64,000 nt of DNA from Sphingobacterium athyrii. GTDB taxonomy: Bacteria; Bacteroidota; Bacteroidia; Sphingobacteriales; Sphingobacteriaceae. Location: contig NZ_QCXX01000006.1 in NCBI RefSeq assembly GCF_003071065.1, positions 361,878 to 425,877 of the forward strand, read 5' to 3'. Both the position numbers and the translations under genes were made by a program. Shown here piece after piece: positions 18,845-28,110 of the stretch. Position 1 is the stretch's first letter. The number at the start of each line of letters is the position of its first letter. The notes under the pieces were generated by a model that was given only the letters and a program-made list of their open reading frames with translations, was not told the DNA's origin and made no database searches.

Positions 18845-18860
18845 TTTATTCCTTTTATTA

Positions 18861-18886
18861 ATCCCGCAGCCAAATTACTGCGGGAT
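18861..18886 (-). terminator. Hairpin after the Ro60 gene
   Basis: ATCCCGCAG...CTGCGGGAT, 9-bp stem (8-nt loop), immediately after the Ro60 stop codon. The downstream tract is A-rich rather than T-rich, so it may be an attenuator or processing stem between the mRNA and the RNA units rather than a strong terminator. Confidence 0.5.
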
Positions 18887-18890
18887 GATC

Positions 18891-20459
18891 TTATATTTCC
18901 ACTTGATGGATCTGTTCGACAGCGGATAGGGCATTGTCCATACCAGAAAGTATGTCAAACACTTTATCCGACCAGCCTGCTAATAGGTAAACATCATTTT
19001 GTCTAACATCTATGGGCTGTTTTCCATATCCCGCCAGATCGAATAGGTAGAGTTTCGCCGTTGGGGCTAAACTTTTGTAATTATTCCATGACTTCTCCAA
19101 AGAATTACCATTATAATTACTATCCCATAATTCACAGTCAGTAAATATCATGACTTTATCCACGATCTTTTTTCTATGGATTAGATCGTCAACGACCAGG
19201 TATCCATTTGTCGAATAGCCTACTTCACCTTCTCGTTTGTAATATTCCATTACATTCGTCAGCACCCGATGTTTAGGCATATTGATTATTTTGTATGTAT
19301 CACCAAATATCCCTGTTGTTACATCTTTACATTGTGACTGTAATAGCATTGCTAGCATTAGGCCTACATCATACAGTAAAACCGTACTTTTTGCCGAAAT
19401 AGGTTTTTGCATAGATCCAGATACATCACAGGCGATTATGACAGAAGTCTCAAAACTGAAGCCTTTTATATTTCTGGCACTGCATAACGTGGCATCTTCC
19501 AATGCTGTCAATACAGTTGACGTTAAACCCGATTTTAGCACTTTCAACTCTCTATAAGCTGAAAGAAACCTGAACGGAAGTTGTCTAGAGTTGAATACCG
19601 CTTGCTCATTCGTTAGATAATTGCAGACCATCAAGATATGTTGTGCTGATACGTTGGCCTCCAGTATATTACGAAGATTTCTGAGCAAAGCCATATAACT
19701 CATTTTTTTACTTTCGATCAACTCTTCCCATTTTCTGGCGAAAGCATCAGCTCTGGCCAGGGCGTTATCAAAATTTTCCTGACCCAATTTAGAAAGTTCC
19801 GTTTCCCAAGTATAAGGGATTGAAAGTTTATCCGCTGCGATCCTGTCAAAAATAGCCTGCTGTTGATCGTTCTTAGGGCGAGGGTGTACAAGAAACAATG
19901 CATCCTTTAACTTAATTTCAGCTTTCCTGTCATATTTTGCAAACTGGTATTCATCAAATCTGTTAAAAGAGGCTACAAGACCTTTTTGGATTTGTTTGGA
20001 AAGTTTACTTAACTTTTTCGCTCCATTTCTGTTATTTGCAATCTGGTAATAAGCCAGAAGTTCAGTTATCTCGTCAGCACGCAATACTACACGGCTCACT
20101 GCTTTACTAACGATCGACTCGCCAGAGGCTTTCTTCGCTAATTCGACAGCTAGTACTATCGGGATGGACCTTAAGTTCATCGCAGTACGTGCATAGATGG
20201 CCAGTTTGGCGACAAATATCGATTCGCATGTCATGACCAGCTCCTTGATTCGATTTAATCTACTGTTGCCGGTTTCATAAAATGAGTCATTCAATCCAGT
20301 TGTGACTACCATAGTATACAACTCCAGTTCTGGTGTCATGAGATAAGCCTTTGCTTTTTCATGATTCGTAATCAGCTGTTTTTTAGTGTTAAGGAAGTTG
20401 AATTTCATAATCATTGCATTATCGTTAAACATTTGTGCCAGACTATTCTGAACTGACAT
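18891..20459 (-). CDS. rsr: Ro60 orthologue (TROVE domain plus vWA), Y-RNA-binding ring protein
   Basis: Ring-shaped RNA-binding protein that binds Y RNAs and misfolded RNA; in bacteria it partners exoribonucleases such as PNPase. 522 residues, the usual length. HEAT-like TROVE domain about 15-340 (for example PELELYTMVVTTGLNDSFYE, ARTAMNLRSIPIVLAVELA, SFNRFDEYQFAKYD). C-terminal von Willebrand A domain from about 355, with the metal-site motif DVSGSM and a later FTDCELWDSN. Cytoplasmic, no signal. Three Y-RNA-like units follow on the same strand, the typical genomic neighbourhood. No rtcB/rtcA RNA ligase or cyclase gene is in the window, unlike in many proteobacterial Rsr operons. Confidence 0.94.
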   Translation of the reverse strand: MSVQNSLAQMFNDNAMIMKFNFLNTKKQLITNHEKAKAYLMTPELELYTMVVTTGLNDSFYETGNSRLNRIKELVMTCESIFVAKLAIYARTAMNLRSIPIVLAVELAKKASGESIVSKAVSRVVLRADEITELLAYYQIANNRNGAKKLSKLSKQIQKGLVASFNRFDEYQFAKYDRKAEIKLKDALFLVHPRPKNDQQQAIFDRIAADKLSIPYTWETELSKLGQENFDNALARADAFARKWEELIESKKMSYMALLRNLRNILEANVSAQHILMVCNYLTNEQAVFNSRQLPFRFLSAYRELKVLKSGLTSTVLTALEDATLCSARNIKGFSFETSVIIACDVSGSMQKPISAKSTVLLYDVGLMLAMLLQSQCKDVTTGIFGDTYKIINMPKHRVLTNVMEYYKREGEVGYSTNGYLVVDDLIHRKKIVDKVMIFTDCELWDSNYNGNSLEKSWNNYKSLAPTAKLYLFDLAGYGKQPIDVRQNDVYLLAGWSDKVFDILSGMDNALSAVEQIHQVEI

Positions 20460-21101
20460 TACAAAATTGCGAGCTGACCTACGCGTTATATGTGCGTAAT
20501 AAGAGGTTAATGTGCGGTTAATGTTTATTTATCTGATTATTAGTTTGTTATTTTTTTTATTTCGAAAAATTATTTGTTTAGTATATTTAAGTGCGCAGGT
20601 TTATTGCGTGGTATTGCTTCAATCTGTTTTACCTGCCTCGCGTTAAGGGTTAAGATTCGTTATAAAAAAAACGTAGATGTGTAGATATCATGTTGGACAA
20701 GGCTTGGTTTGAGCGATTGGCATTTTGGAAGTTTCCGGATTATAGGGTATTCGTTGATCGGCTCAAAGTAATAAGCTTGCGTTTCTGCTCCCTTACTCGT
20801 TACCAATCGGTAGGCCGATATTAAACATCTGTTATAATAATCCGTTAAATTGCAACCTGCATAGTGGTTTAAAATCGAGTTTTTATGGAATCAAGATCAA
20901 TGGATTTATTACTTTTCTATCTGAAAGAATATCAATTGGTTTTGTCCAAAGTTACGAGTCTTTCCGATGCGGGGAAGATCATAAAGAACTGAAGAACAAA
21001 GGAGTCATCTTTTGCTTTATATATTTTTTAATTGGTTGTATATTGTATTTTAAACGGAATTTTTATTAATTTTAGTGATAACCATATAAAACTATTTGTT
21101 G
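20460..21101. other. 642-bp intergenic region between Ro60 and a TlpA-like gene
   Basis: Holds the Ro60 promoter region (leftward) and that of the thioredoxin-like gene (rightward). Near the Ro60 start there are near-repeats GTGCGTAAT and GTGCGGTTAAT. Two short ORFs (20690-20824, 45 codons; 20885-20992, 35 codons) have sensible amino-acid composition but no recognisable family and may be gene remnants. No RNA gene seen. Confidence 0.4.
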
Positions 21102-23312
21102 ATGAGAAGATTATTATTCGTATTCCTTTTATTGAATTCTGTCTGTTTCGGCCAAAAGGGCGTTAATTATAAGATAACCGAGGAATTGATGTCCGAAGGG
21201 AAGCTTATACAGTCTAAATCAACCTATTTTACATTGTCTAAGAACAAATCAGCATCAAAAGAAGAATTCCCTTCAGAAATAAAGATTAATGCTATTGAAT
21301 ATAAGGATTCCCGTAATCCATTTTTCTTTTCCAGTTTTTATCCTGACAGTAACCAAAATGTTTTATCTTCCAGCATACTGATTGATATTTTGACGAACTT
21401 ACAACAACCTATTCGCTTCAATTTCCAGCATCAAGAGACTATTGTTGATACATCTTCACTTAGAAAAGAGATCCTGTCAAAAGCAAAGTACTGGCAGTTA
21501 TCGGACGATATCACGGATATGGTAAGGAATAATGTTATGGTTGGAGCAGAGTTTCTTTGTAGCGGGTTAAATTATAAGTATCTAGGTAAAGATATCTTAA
21601 AGAGACTTCAATCCGGACCAGTGCTAGTCAAAAAACAACTGTACAAAATTGCCAAAAACGATAAGAAAAATTTGTATCTCACTTTAAGGGACACATCAAC
21701 GCTTTTGAAGGGAGAGCTTGTTGTCGATAAGAAGACACTTTTACCTGTTATGCTCTCGCGGCAAAATGAATATAGTTATGATAGTCGGACATTTATCAAT
21801 ACAACAAAATTACAAGTGATCGATACCGTTGTGTCCAGTACTTACAATGTAGCATACGCGGAGATGCTACTGAATGGCAGCTTTGCCAGTAAGGCGCTTT
21901 ATACCGATGAGGCAATTGATAGTTTGAAGGTGATGGATTATATCGTTAAGTATGATGCTATTTTTCCAAATGATAGGTCATTCGTACAGCGAAAACTAAG
22001 TCTACTTCAGCAAATTAAGAACCATAAACTTTATGACCTAAGTTTGAACGATGCGCCGGTCAATTTTCTTGCGGGTACACATCATCTTTTGAATTTCCTC
22101 TACAATGGGGACTTATCAAGAGATAAGTTTATCGCAGCAATTCCGTTACTAGACCATGAAAAACGATATGATTGGATGCAGAATGGTTTATATCAACACT
22201 TGGGGCGACCAGCGAAAGCAGGAGCCTTGTCTTCCGATGAACAGACCGACTTATTAGTCAATTATTTTTCCGAAATTGAAAAACAATATACCTATCCGAT
22301 GGTATTGGGACGGCGGATTATTCAGCAGACCGACAATCTATCGCAATCAAAAAAAATGCTTAATGAGTTGATGGATCTTAATGACGACTATTGGATAAAT
22401 GGAAATATCGGGCGATATGCGTTATTGGCTTATCAGCGGATGGCCTCTGTAGATCTGGACTACAGTCGGCAATTGTTAGCAGATATTATTTCAAAACTTA
22501 CGGTACTTTATAATGCAGATAAGACCGACCATCGCAATATAACACGTGCGCATCTCGCTACGGCCAACTATTTAGCCTTCCAAGTGACGAATAAAAACAA
22601 TAAGCAAGAAGCTTTGAACTATTTGGAGAAAGCTGCCCTATACTCACCAAAAAATCAGGCAGAGGTTGCGTACAACTCGTCTTACGATATTATGTTTTTG
22701 AAATCTAAGAGAAGCTATGCGGAAGAATATCTTACAGAATTGGCCGCAGGCGGTAAGAAAGATCTCGCTTTACAGAAATATATTGATGAGTTTTTGACGG
22801 TTCAAGGTACTAGCTATAACGGGTTACGTGATTTTTACCAATATTACTATCCGGAACAGAAATTCAGTGAATTTTTCATTCAGAAGGTCGTTCCCCAATT
22901 GCCCGATGCGCCAGATTTTGCTTTGACGAATCTGGAGAATAGCCAAATCGCGAAAGCTGACTTAAAAGGTAAATGGACATTGGTTGATTTTTGGGGCACG
23001 TGGTGCGGTCCATGTGTCGCGGAGATGCCAAAACTCAATAGGTTTTATGAAGATTTGAAGGCCGATAAATCACAATGGGACAAGATTGGTTTTATGAGTA
23101 TTGCATGTAATGATACAGAAGATAAAGTGAAAAGCTTTATTGCTAGAAATAATTACAGCATCCCCGTGCTGATGTCAGACAATCAGGTGGAAAAAAACTT
23201 TAAGGTCAGTGGGTATCCGAGCAAGTATATTTTAACGCCTGATGGGAAGCTAATCGCTATGCCATTTGGTTTTGATTGGCAGCCGTTGTTGGAAGAAGTC
23301 GCGACTTTTTGA
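21102..23312 (+). CDS. TlpA-like thioredoxin-fold protein with large N-terminal region, exported
   Basis: Periplasmic thiol-disulfide protein. The ATG at 21102 is preferred over TTG codons just before it; 736 residues. Signal peptide 1-17 (ends VCFGQ). A helical N-terminal region of about 560 residues of no family I can name, then an AhpC/TSA-TlpA thioredoxin domain about 600-736 with active site WCGPC (C635, C638) and the cis-Pro loop GYPSKYIL. Bacteroidota have many such long TlpA fusions, often next to SusC/SusD systems, but none is adjacent here. Its stop lies 11 bp from a truncated MutS-like gene on the opposite strand. Confidence 0.87.
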   Translation: MRRLLFVFLLLNSVCFGQKGVNYKITEELMSEGKLIQSKSTYFTLSKNKSASKEEFPSEIKINAIEYKDSRNPFFFSSFYPDSNQNVLSSSILIDILTNLQQPIRFNFQHQETIVDTSSLRKEILSKAKYWQLSDDITDMVRNNVMVGAEFLCSGLNYKYLGKDILKRLQSGPVLVKKQLYKIAKNDKKNLYLTLRDTSTLLKGELVVDKKTLLPVMLSRQNEYSYDSRTFINTTKLQVIDTVVSSTYNVAYAEMLLNGSFASKALYTDEAIDSLKVMDYIVKYDAIFPNDRSFVQRKLSLLQQIKNHKLYDLSLNDAPVNFLAGTHHLLNFLYNGDLSRDKFIAAIPLLDHEKRYDWMQNGLYQHLGRPAKAGALSSDEQTDLLVNYFSEIEKQYTYPMVLGRRIIQQTDNLSQSKKMLNELMDLNDDYWINGNIGRYALLAYQRMASVDLDYSRQLLADIISKLTVLYNADKTDHRNITRAHLATANYLAFQVTNKNNKQEALNYLEKAALYSPKNQAEVAYNSSYDIMFLKSKRSYAEEYLTELAAGGKKDLALQKYIDEFLTVQGTSYNGLRDFYQYYYPEQKFSEFFIQKVVPQLPDAPDFALTNLENSQIAKADLKGKWTLVDFWGTWCGPCVAEMPKLNRFYEDLKADKSQWDKIGFMSIACNDTEDKVKSFIARNNYSIPVLMSDNQVEKNFKVSGYPSKYILTPDGKLIAMPFGFDWQPLLEEVATF

Positions 23313-23323
23313 TGGATTATTTA

Positions 23324-23593
23324 TTATCCTGAGACAATATTTTTCTCGAATGGGAAATGACATAAGAACTTATGTGAATCTACATATTCAATTTTGGGGT
23401 AATAGTAGTCATTCCAGCGTGATATTGACAAAATAATTTGTTTAAGGATTGCTTGTCTATCGTTGATCTGGCCCATAGATGATAAAGGATTTTGTAGAAG
23501 TTCGCAGAGCGCCGAATGACTATCTGAGTTTAATGTATAATCAAATAGGGGTAAAATGTCTTTTGATAAAAATAAATCTTGTGTATCATTCAT
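23324..23593 (-). pseudogene. Fragment of a MutS-family protein (core-domain piece)
   Basis: 89 codons. LSKDILPLFDYTLNSDS and LLQNPLSSMGQINDRQAIL resemble the start of the MutS core (lever) domain: 'single-copy tag, then PL..I..RQ.' pattern seen in MutS-family ATPases. A full protein would need several hundred more residues including the P-loop ATPase, none of which follows: two stop codons come at once and the TlpA-like gene ends 11 bp away. So this looks like a truncated remnant. Could instead be a short orphan; the match is by eye. Confidence 0.5.
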
Positions 23594-23630
23594 AATTGCT
23601 TTAAGCTTATTTAGAGTGTCTCTGCTGATT

Positions 23631-24512
23631 TTATTCCTTCAATAAATCTTCGATCAGTTGAAGCTTCACATTTTCCAAGATCCCTTTTGGATCATCAATG
23701 ACTACTTTTCCAAAGATATCCTTTTTAATAGACGCATGGTTTCCATTGTTATCGCTGGCTTCATAATTTCCAAATATATCCTTTCTTACAGAAACACGGC
23801 TCCCTTTGTTGTCTTCAATTGTTTTGCCACCCAATATGTCTGTTCTAATGGTTGTACTTTTACCGGTGTTACTTTCAATAGTCAGGTTTCCTAAAATATC
23901 CTTTGATACACGACTGCTATTTCCTTGGCTGTCACGAATGTCTAAGCCACCTATAACATTTTTAGATACAGTGGCGTGGTTGCCACTTGCATCACGGATA
24001 TCTAAACCGCCGAAGATATTTTTTGAAATAGTAGTGAGGTTCCCATGGTTGTCACGTATCTCCAAATTATCGAGGGTATTTATGGAAGCAGTGGATGGAC
24101 TCCCGTCCTGATCAGAAATATCAAAATCCCCACTTATATTTTTTCTGACCGTTTTTTCCTTTCCGTTGTTATATTTTACGACTATATTGCCGGAAAAATC
24201 CTGTTTTATCGAAGTTTTAAGTCCGTTGTTATCCTTTTTTGTATATCCGTCCCAGTGGTCTTTGCTATATTTGACACTTTTACCCCAGTTGTCTGAAACG
24301 GTTACTTCTCCCCAGCTATCGGTTTTTATTTTAATTGAGCTTTTATCTAAGCCTTCCGAAACAGCTAATTGTGTAATATACTTTCGGATATTATCAGAAA
24401 GCGTATCAGTTAACTGCTTTGAATAATTTTTATTGGAAGAAAGAGCAGCTTTTACTGTCACTATCGAAGAGAATAACAATGCAAAGCTAAATAGGATATA
24501 TAAGCGTTTCAT
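23631..24512 (-). CDS. Exported protein of tandem 20-residue repeats
   Basis: 293 residues. Signal peptide 1-22 (VTVKA). From about residue 90 to 270 it is built of about nine back-to-back repeats of exactly 20 residues, pattern I-R-D-N-x-G-N-x-x-T-V-S-K-D-I-F-G-G-L-D, suggesting a regular beta-solenoid or beta-sheet ribbon with one D/N-x-G turn per repeat. The central copies are the most alike, as expected for recent internal duplication. No catalytic motif. No family recognised; likely a periplasmic or surface structural/adhesive protein. Unlinked to neighbours by strand-spacing, with an AT-rich gap upstream. Confidence 0.75.
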   Translation of the reverse strand: MKRLYILFSFALLFSSIVTVKAALSSNKNYSKQLTDTLSDNIRKYITQLAVSEGLDKSSIKIKTDSWGEVTVSDNWGKSVKYSKDHWDGYTKKDNNGLKTSIKQDFSGNIVVKYNNGKEKTVRKNISGDFDISDQDGSPSTASINTLDNLEIRDNHGNLTTISKNIFGGLDIRDASGNHATVSKNVIGGLDIRDSQGNSSRVSKDILGNLTIESNTGKSTTIRTDILGGKTIEDNKGSRVSVRKDIFGNYEASDNNGNHASIKKDIFGKVVIDDPKGILENVKLQLIEDLLKE

Positions 24513-24670
24513 GTGGCTGTGATTTATGATTAAGATACACTTTTTTTTGACAAGAATAAATTTTGTTTCAATTTCCTTTCCATGAAATTAAAAAATACTT
24601 TTTGAATAGGCCATTTCCTAATTTATGCTTCTTTTTGTTTTAATTTTTTCACTCTATATCTTATGTTGGA

Positions 24671-25195
24671 CTACATATGTGCAAAAAAATTGAAGCTTTG
24701 TTGAGCAGTTAATCTAGGCTTCGCATCTGACGATTTATTTACAAAATTTTCATACAATTCGATCGTGATAATCTTAGCTCCAGCAGGGATTTTATAGGTT
24801 TCATCCTTTGTATAATTGTAACCCCGAATATTCGAATTTTCTTTGCCCGCTATCCTTTTGATCTCGACAATATATTTCAGCCTAAGAGTATTCCCCGTTA
24901 ATTCCTCTTCGATTCGGATTTTCTGTATGTGATTGATATAATGGCTACTAGAGGAAATATTGCCCTGCAGACGGAATTTTAATAAGTTTTCCTCTTTGGA
25001 TATCATAAAAATCAGGGGATTAAGTCGCTCTGTAATCTCTTTAAACGTGTTAAATTTATGGGAGACGCCGTTTTCAGAAACATCGCTTGTTATTTTTTTT
25101 GGCTCCGCATAAATAGGGGAAATCCGGAATTTTTGTTCGTTGGTTTTACAACTCAATAGTGTCAAAAAAGTTGAAACAATCATGATATTTCTCAT
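24671..25195 (-). CDS. Lipoprotein of unknown function
   Basis: 174 residues. Short signal with lipobox LTLLSC (Cys16), so a membrane lipoprotein. The body is beta-rich, hydrophilic, with no recognised domain. AT-rich and isolated between the repeat protein and the Rpn-family gene; probable accessory gene. Confidence 0.7.
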   Translation of the reverse strand: MRNIMIVSTFLTLLSCKTNEQKFRISPIYAEPKKITSDVSENGVSHKFNTFKEITERLNPLIFMISKEENLLKFRLQGNISSSSHYINHIQKIRIEEELTGNTLRLKYIVEIKRIAGKENSNIRGYNYTKDETYKIPAGAKIITIELYENFVNKSSDAKPRLTAQQSFNFFAHM

Positions 25196-25356
25196 TGCTT
25201 ATTTTTAATCAATTTTTCGAATTAAAGTTAGCACAGACTGTCTGATAAGAATATCCCTGATATCGGTGATTTTATTAATCTTTATAAATAAAAATACTAA
25301 TATATTTAGTTTTTTTTTATTATCTTTAAGGCGAATAACCAATATTATAGATCTAA

Positions 25357-26253
25357 ATGAATAAAAGAGCTAACACATCGAAGTACATCAGTATGCTTTC
25401 TGATTTTGGCTGGAAGCTCTATTTTGGACGAGAAGAACACAAGGAAAATCTAATCAACCTGTTGAATAGTCTGCTTGAGGGAGAGCACGTGGTAGCGGAT
25501 CTTACATACAGCAATGTAGAGGAGGATGGGGATCAACCGTACGATCGGAAAGTAATCTTTGACCTACGCTGTGTAGGCACTGGTGGTGAGGTTTTTTTGG
25601 TGGAAATGCAGCTTCAAAATCAAGATTTCTTTTTTGACCGTGCTGTCAGCTATACTTCTCGGACGATAAGCCGTCTGCCCAAGAAAGGACGTGCTGGAAA
25701 TAATTATGAACTTCCACCTGTATATTTTATCGCTGTACTGGGGTTTCCGATAGATTTAGCAAACAGGGAAAAGTATTATTATAGCGCAAAGATCATCGAT
25801 GAGTTCGATCAGGAAGTCCTTTATCCCAAGCTAAGTTACAAGCTGCTGGTGTTGTCCAACTTTAATAAACCCCTGGCCAAACTAGATACAATCATCGATC
25901 AGTGGATGTACCTGATGAAGCACCTCGATGAGTTGGAGGGATTGCCTAAGTATTTGGATAAAAGAATATTCTCCCGTATCTTTGCAATAGGAGAACTGGC
26001 AAAGTTAACGCCAGAGGAACAGATGTCATACATATCAAGCTTGGAACAGAAACGTGCCTATAATGCTACGATTGCGTATGCTGAAAAGGAGGGTATGGAA
26101 AAAGGTTTTGAAAAGGGTAAGCTGGAAGAGCGCGCCAAAGCCGAAGCGGAGAAACTCAAATCCGCATTAGAACTTAAGAAAATAGGTGTAGCTATAGAGA
26201 ATATTGCGAAAGCTCTTGGGTTGACTGTTGAGCAGATCGAAAAACTAAAATAA
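25357..26253 (+). CDS. Rpn-family (PD-(D/E)XK) nuclease/transposase-like protein
   Basis: 298 residues. Family of recombination-promoting nucleases once called putative transposases. N-terminal PD-(D/E)XK core: SDFGWKLYFGREEHKENLINLLNSLL, then VIFDLRCVGTGGEVFLVEMQLQ, where the Asp of FDLR and E-x-Q of VEMQLQ form the catalytic signature. C-terminal low-complexity helical region rich in E/K (EKEGMEKGFEKGKLEERAKAE) ending in a helix-turn-helix-like GVAIENIAKALGLTVEQIEKL. Full length, with a terminator right after it. Such genes are common in Bacteroidota, often in several mobile copies; no inverted repeats frame this one. Confidence 0.9.
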   Translation: MNKRANTSKYISMLSDFGWKLYFGREEHKENLINLLNSLLEGEHVVADLTYSNVEEDGDQPYDRKVIFDLRCVGTGGEVFLVEMQLQNQDFFFDRAVSYTSRTISRLPKKGRAGNNYELPPVYFIAVLGFPIDLANREKYYYSAKIIDEFDQEVLYPKLSYKLLVLSNFNKPLAKLDTIIDQWMYLMKHLDELEGLPKYLDKRIFSRIFAIGELAKLTPEEQMSYISSLEQKRAYNATIAYAEKEGMEKGFEKGKLEERAKAEAEKLKSALELKKIGVAIENIAKALGLTVEQIEKLK

Positions 26254-26272
26254 TATTCATTCAAAATACTTT

Positions 26273-26309
26273 AAAAGCCAGTTCTTTTTAAAAAGGGACT
26301 GGCTTTTTT
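26273..26309 (+). terminator. Terminator of the Rpn-family gene
   Basis: AAAAGCCAGT...ACTGGCTTTT stem, 10 bp, followed by TTT; 20 bp past the stop codon. Confidence 0.85.
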
Positions 26310-26494
26310 ATTGAAATATGTTGATTTCGTCTCCAGTGCTTGTTCTATTGTGATGCGTGTCGAAAAAAGTGAAATATCGTCTCAAAAATAATGTTAATGA
26401 CATAGACACTTCACCACTTTTGGCAAACGCACTAGTTTGACCAAGGTATTGAGCTGGACAAAATACGCTAATTTATCGTTATTTTTTCAGATAG

Positions 26495-27280
26495 TTATAA
26501 TCCCAATGACCCCAGTCCGCTAATAATGTCTAAATAAATTTGTGGTATTTGCAAATTTCCGATATTTCTACGCATTATATCGGTTATAGCAGCATGGGAA
26601 ATACCTTTTTGCGCACGTATGTGTTCAAATCGATCACCCCAGGCGGCATTTTGTAACGGTATCATCCCGTCATTCTCACCAGCTACCCGTGTCAGATATT
26701 TAAACGTCAGGGCATATAACAGATCATCTTGTGCTATGTTCATTGTTGAGGCAAAGCTCTGATAATATACATTGTCCATGTTGGGATTGAACTGATTGAA
26801 ACTCTGCATTTCCCTTACACTCAAATCTCGAATTACCTCGATTGGGTTTGGAGATTGACCACCAAATAAGAATGAAATACGGTGTACAAGTTTTTTAGTG
26901 ATAGAATCTTCCGATAGATGTTTTTCTATTAGATAGTCTGCTATTGGTGTTCCCAAATGTGGGGTTGATAGCGTACTTAGAGATGCGACTATTTCATGTC
27001 CCCCTAGTGTTTAAATAAAATGCCGAGCGTCTATTCCGCCCTTGGAATGAGCGATCAGATTAAATTTTTCAGCACCTGTTGTTTCTACAAGTCTTAATAG
27101 ATTTGCTTTTAACATCTGTGCGTTATTGGAAACATTAGCCCAGCCATCTGTTTTTCCGTAATAAAACAGAATGTTGTTGTCTCTAAATGTCTTTGGAATT
27201 CTTCCCCAAAACAAACTGTTATCTCTGGCAGATGTACCGTGGATAAGAACGATGGGATATTTTAAGCTAAGATCTGTCAT
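26495..27280 (-). pseudogene. Alpha/beta-hydrolase (lipase-like) interrupted by one in-frame stop
   Basis: Two reading-frame pieces in the same frame: 27011-27280 (89 codons) and the rest, down to 26495. They are separated only by one TAA at 27011-27013 (ARHFI-stop-TLGGHEIVASLSTL). Read through, the protein is about 261 residues: oxyanion segment VLIHGTS, nucleophile elbow IAHSKGG (Ser of GxSxG-like AHSKG), then STPHLGTP, all typical of triacylglycerol lipase/PGAP1-like esterases, with the Asp and His in the C-terminal half (AENDGMIP and a late HAAIT). The internal stop removes Asp and His, so the product would be inactive unless the stop is suppressed or is a sequencing error. Confidence 0.8.
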
Positions 27281-27447
27281 TTGAGAAATATCTTACCAAA
27301 GCTATGATTTAAACTCTAATATTGATAAATCCAATCAAAAAGTGTTAATTTTTGAAAAATAATGAAGATTTATACCATGTATGAATATCTAATGAAATCG
27401 AAGGAAAATATGGAAGGGTTTCTTATAAAATGGAGGAGTTAAAAGAT

Positions 27448-28005
27448 CTAATCTAAAATCTCTTCGTATGTAAGTGTATTTTTACCTTTTAGTACACTGA
27501 TCTCTACGAATGTCGGTGCTATTCCTTTGCCATTAGGACGGTACATAGAATAGATATAATACTTGCCGTTTGTATAATTAGCCCTCAATGTATCACCTTC
27601 ATACCTGTCCACTAATGGCGAGTGAATCTGTATGCGTTCATCCGGTTTATCATCCCAAATTCTCCCTTCAATAAATGTTCGTTTATCTTTCTCGGAGATG
27701 GACAGTTCAAATTTATGTGTATAGTCTCTAAAACCACCGCTTTGGTTGAAAGTGACCTCGAAATCATCATGCAGTATGACCTGATGTTCTTTTAATATTT
27801 CTCTCGCTTCGGATTTGGAAAATAATAGGTCATCCATGATGATGTATGAAGTGAAAAAAAGAAACGGTAAGATTAAAACTATCGAAGCAATGATGCCAGT
27901 TTTTTTACGACCTGATTTTTTCAAGATCCAATAGAGAAAATATATAAATAGGCATGGTACGCAAAAAAATAAAAGAAAGATCATGAAGTAAAATATGTGA
28001 TCCAT
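27448..28005 (-). CDS. Membrane protein of unknown function
   Basis: 185 residues. Two N-terminal hydrophobic segments (about 5-28 and 35-58) followed by a soluble, beta-rich domain facing the periplasm. No recognised family. AT-rich, orphan, same strand as the SUKH-like gene 106 bp away and possibly cotranscribed with it. Confidence 0.7.
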   Translation of the reverse strand: MDHIFYFMIFLLFFCVPCLFIYFLYWILKKSGRKKTGIIASIVLILPFLFFTSYIIMDDLLFSKSEAREILKEHQVILHDDFEVTFNQSGGFRDYTHKFELSISEKDKRTFIEGRIWDDKPDERIQIHSPLVDRYEGDTLRANYTNGKYYIYSMYRPNGKGIAPTFVEISVLKGKNTLTYEEILD

Positions 28006-28110
28006 CCCATTTAGTTTTTGCTGTTTATTTGAGTATTCATTTCCGAAATTACAAAATTTACAATAACAATATGGGGTTACTCTTCATTGGATTCACACAT
28101 AAGCCTATCA

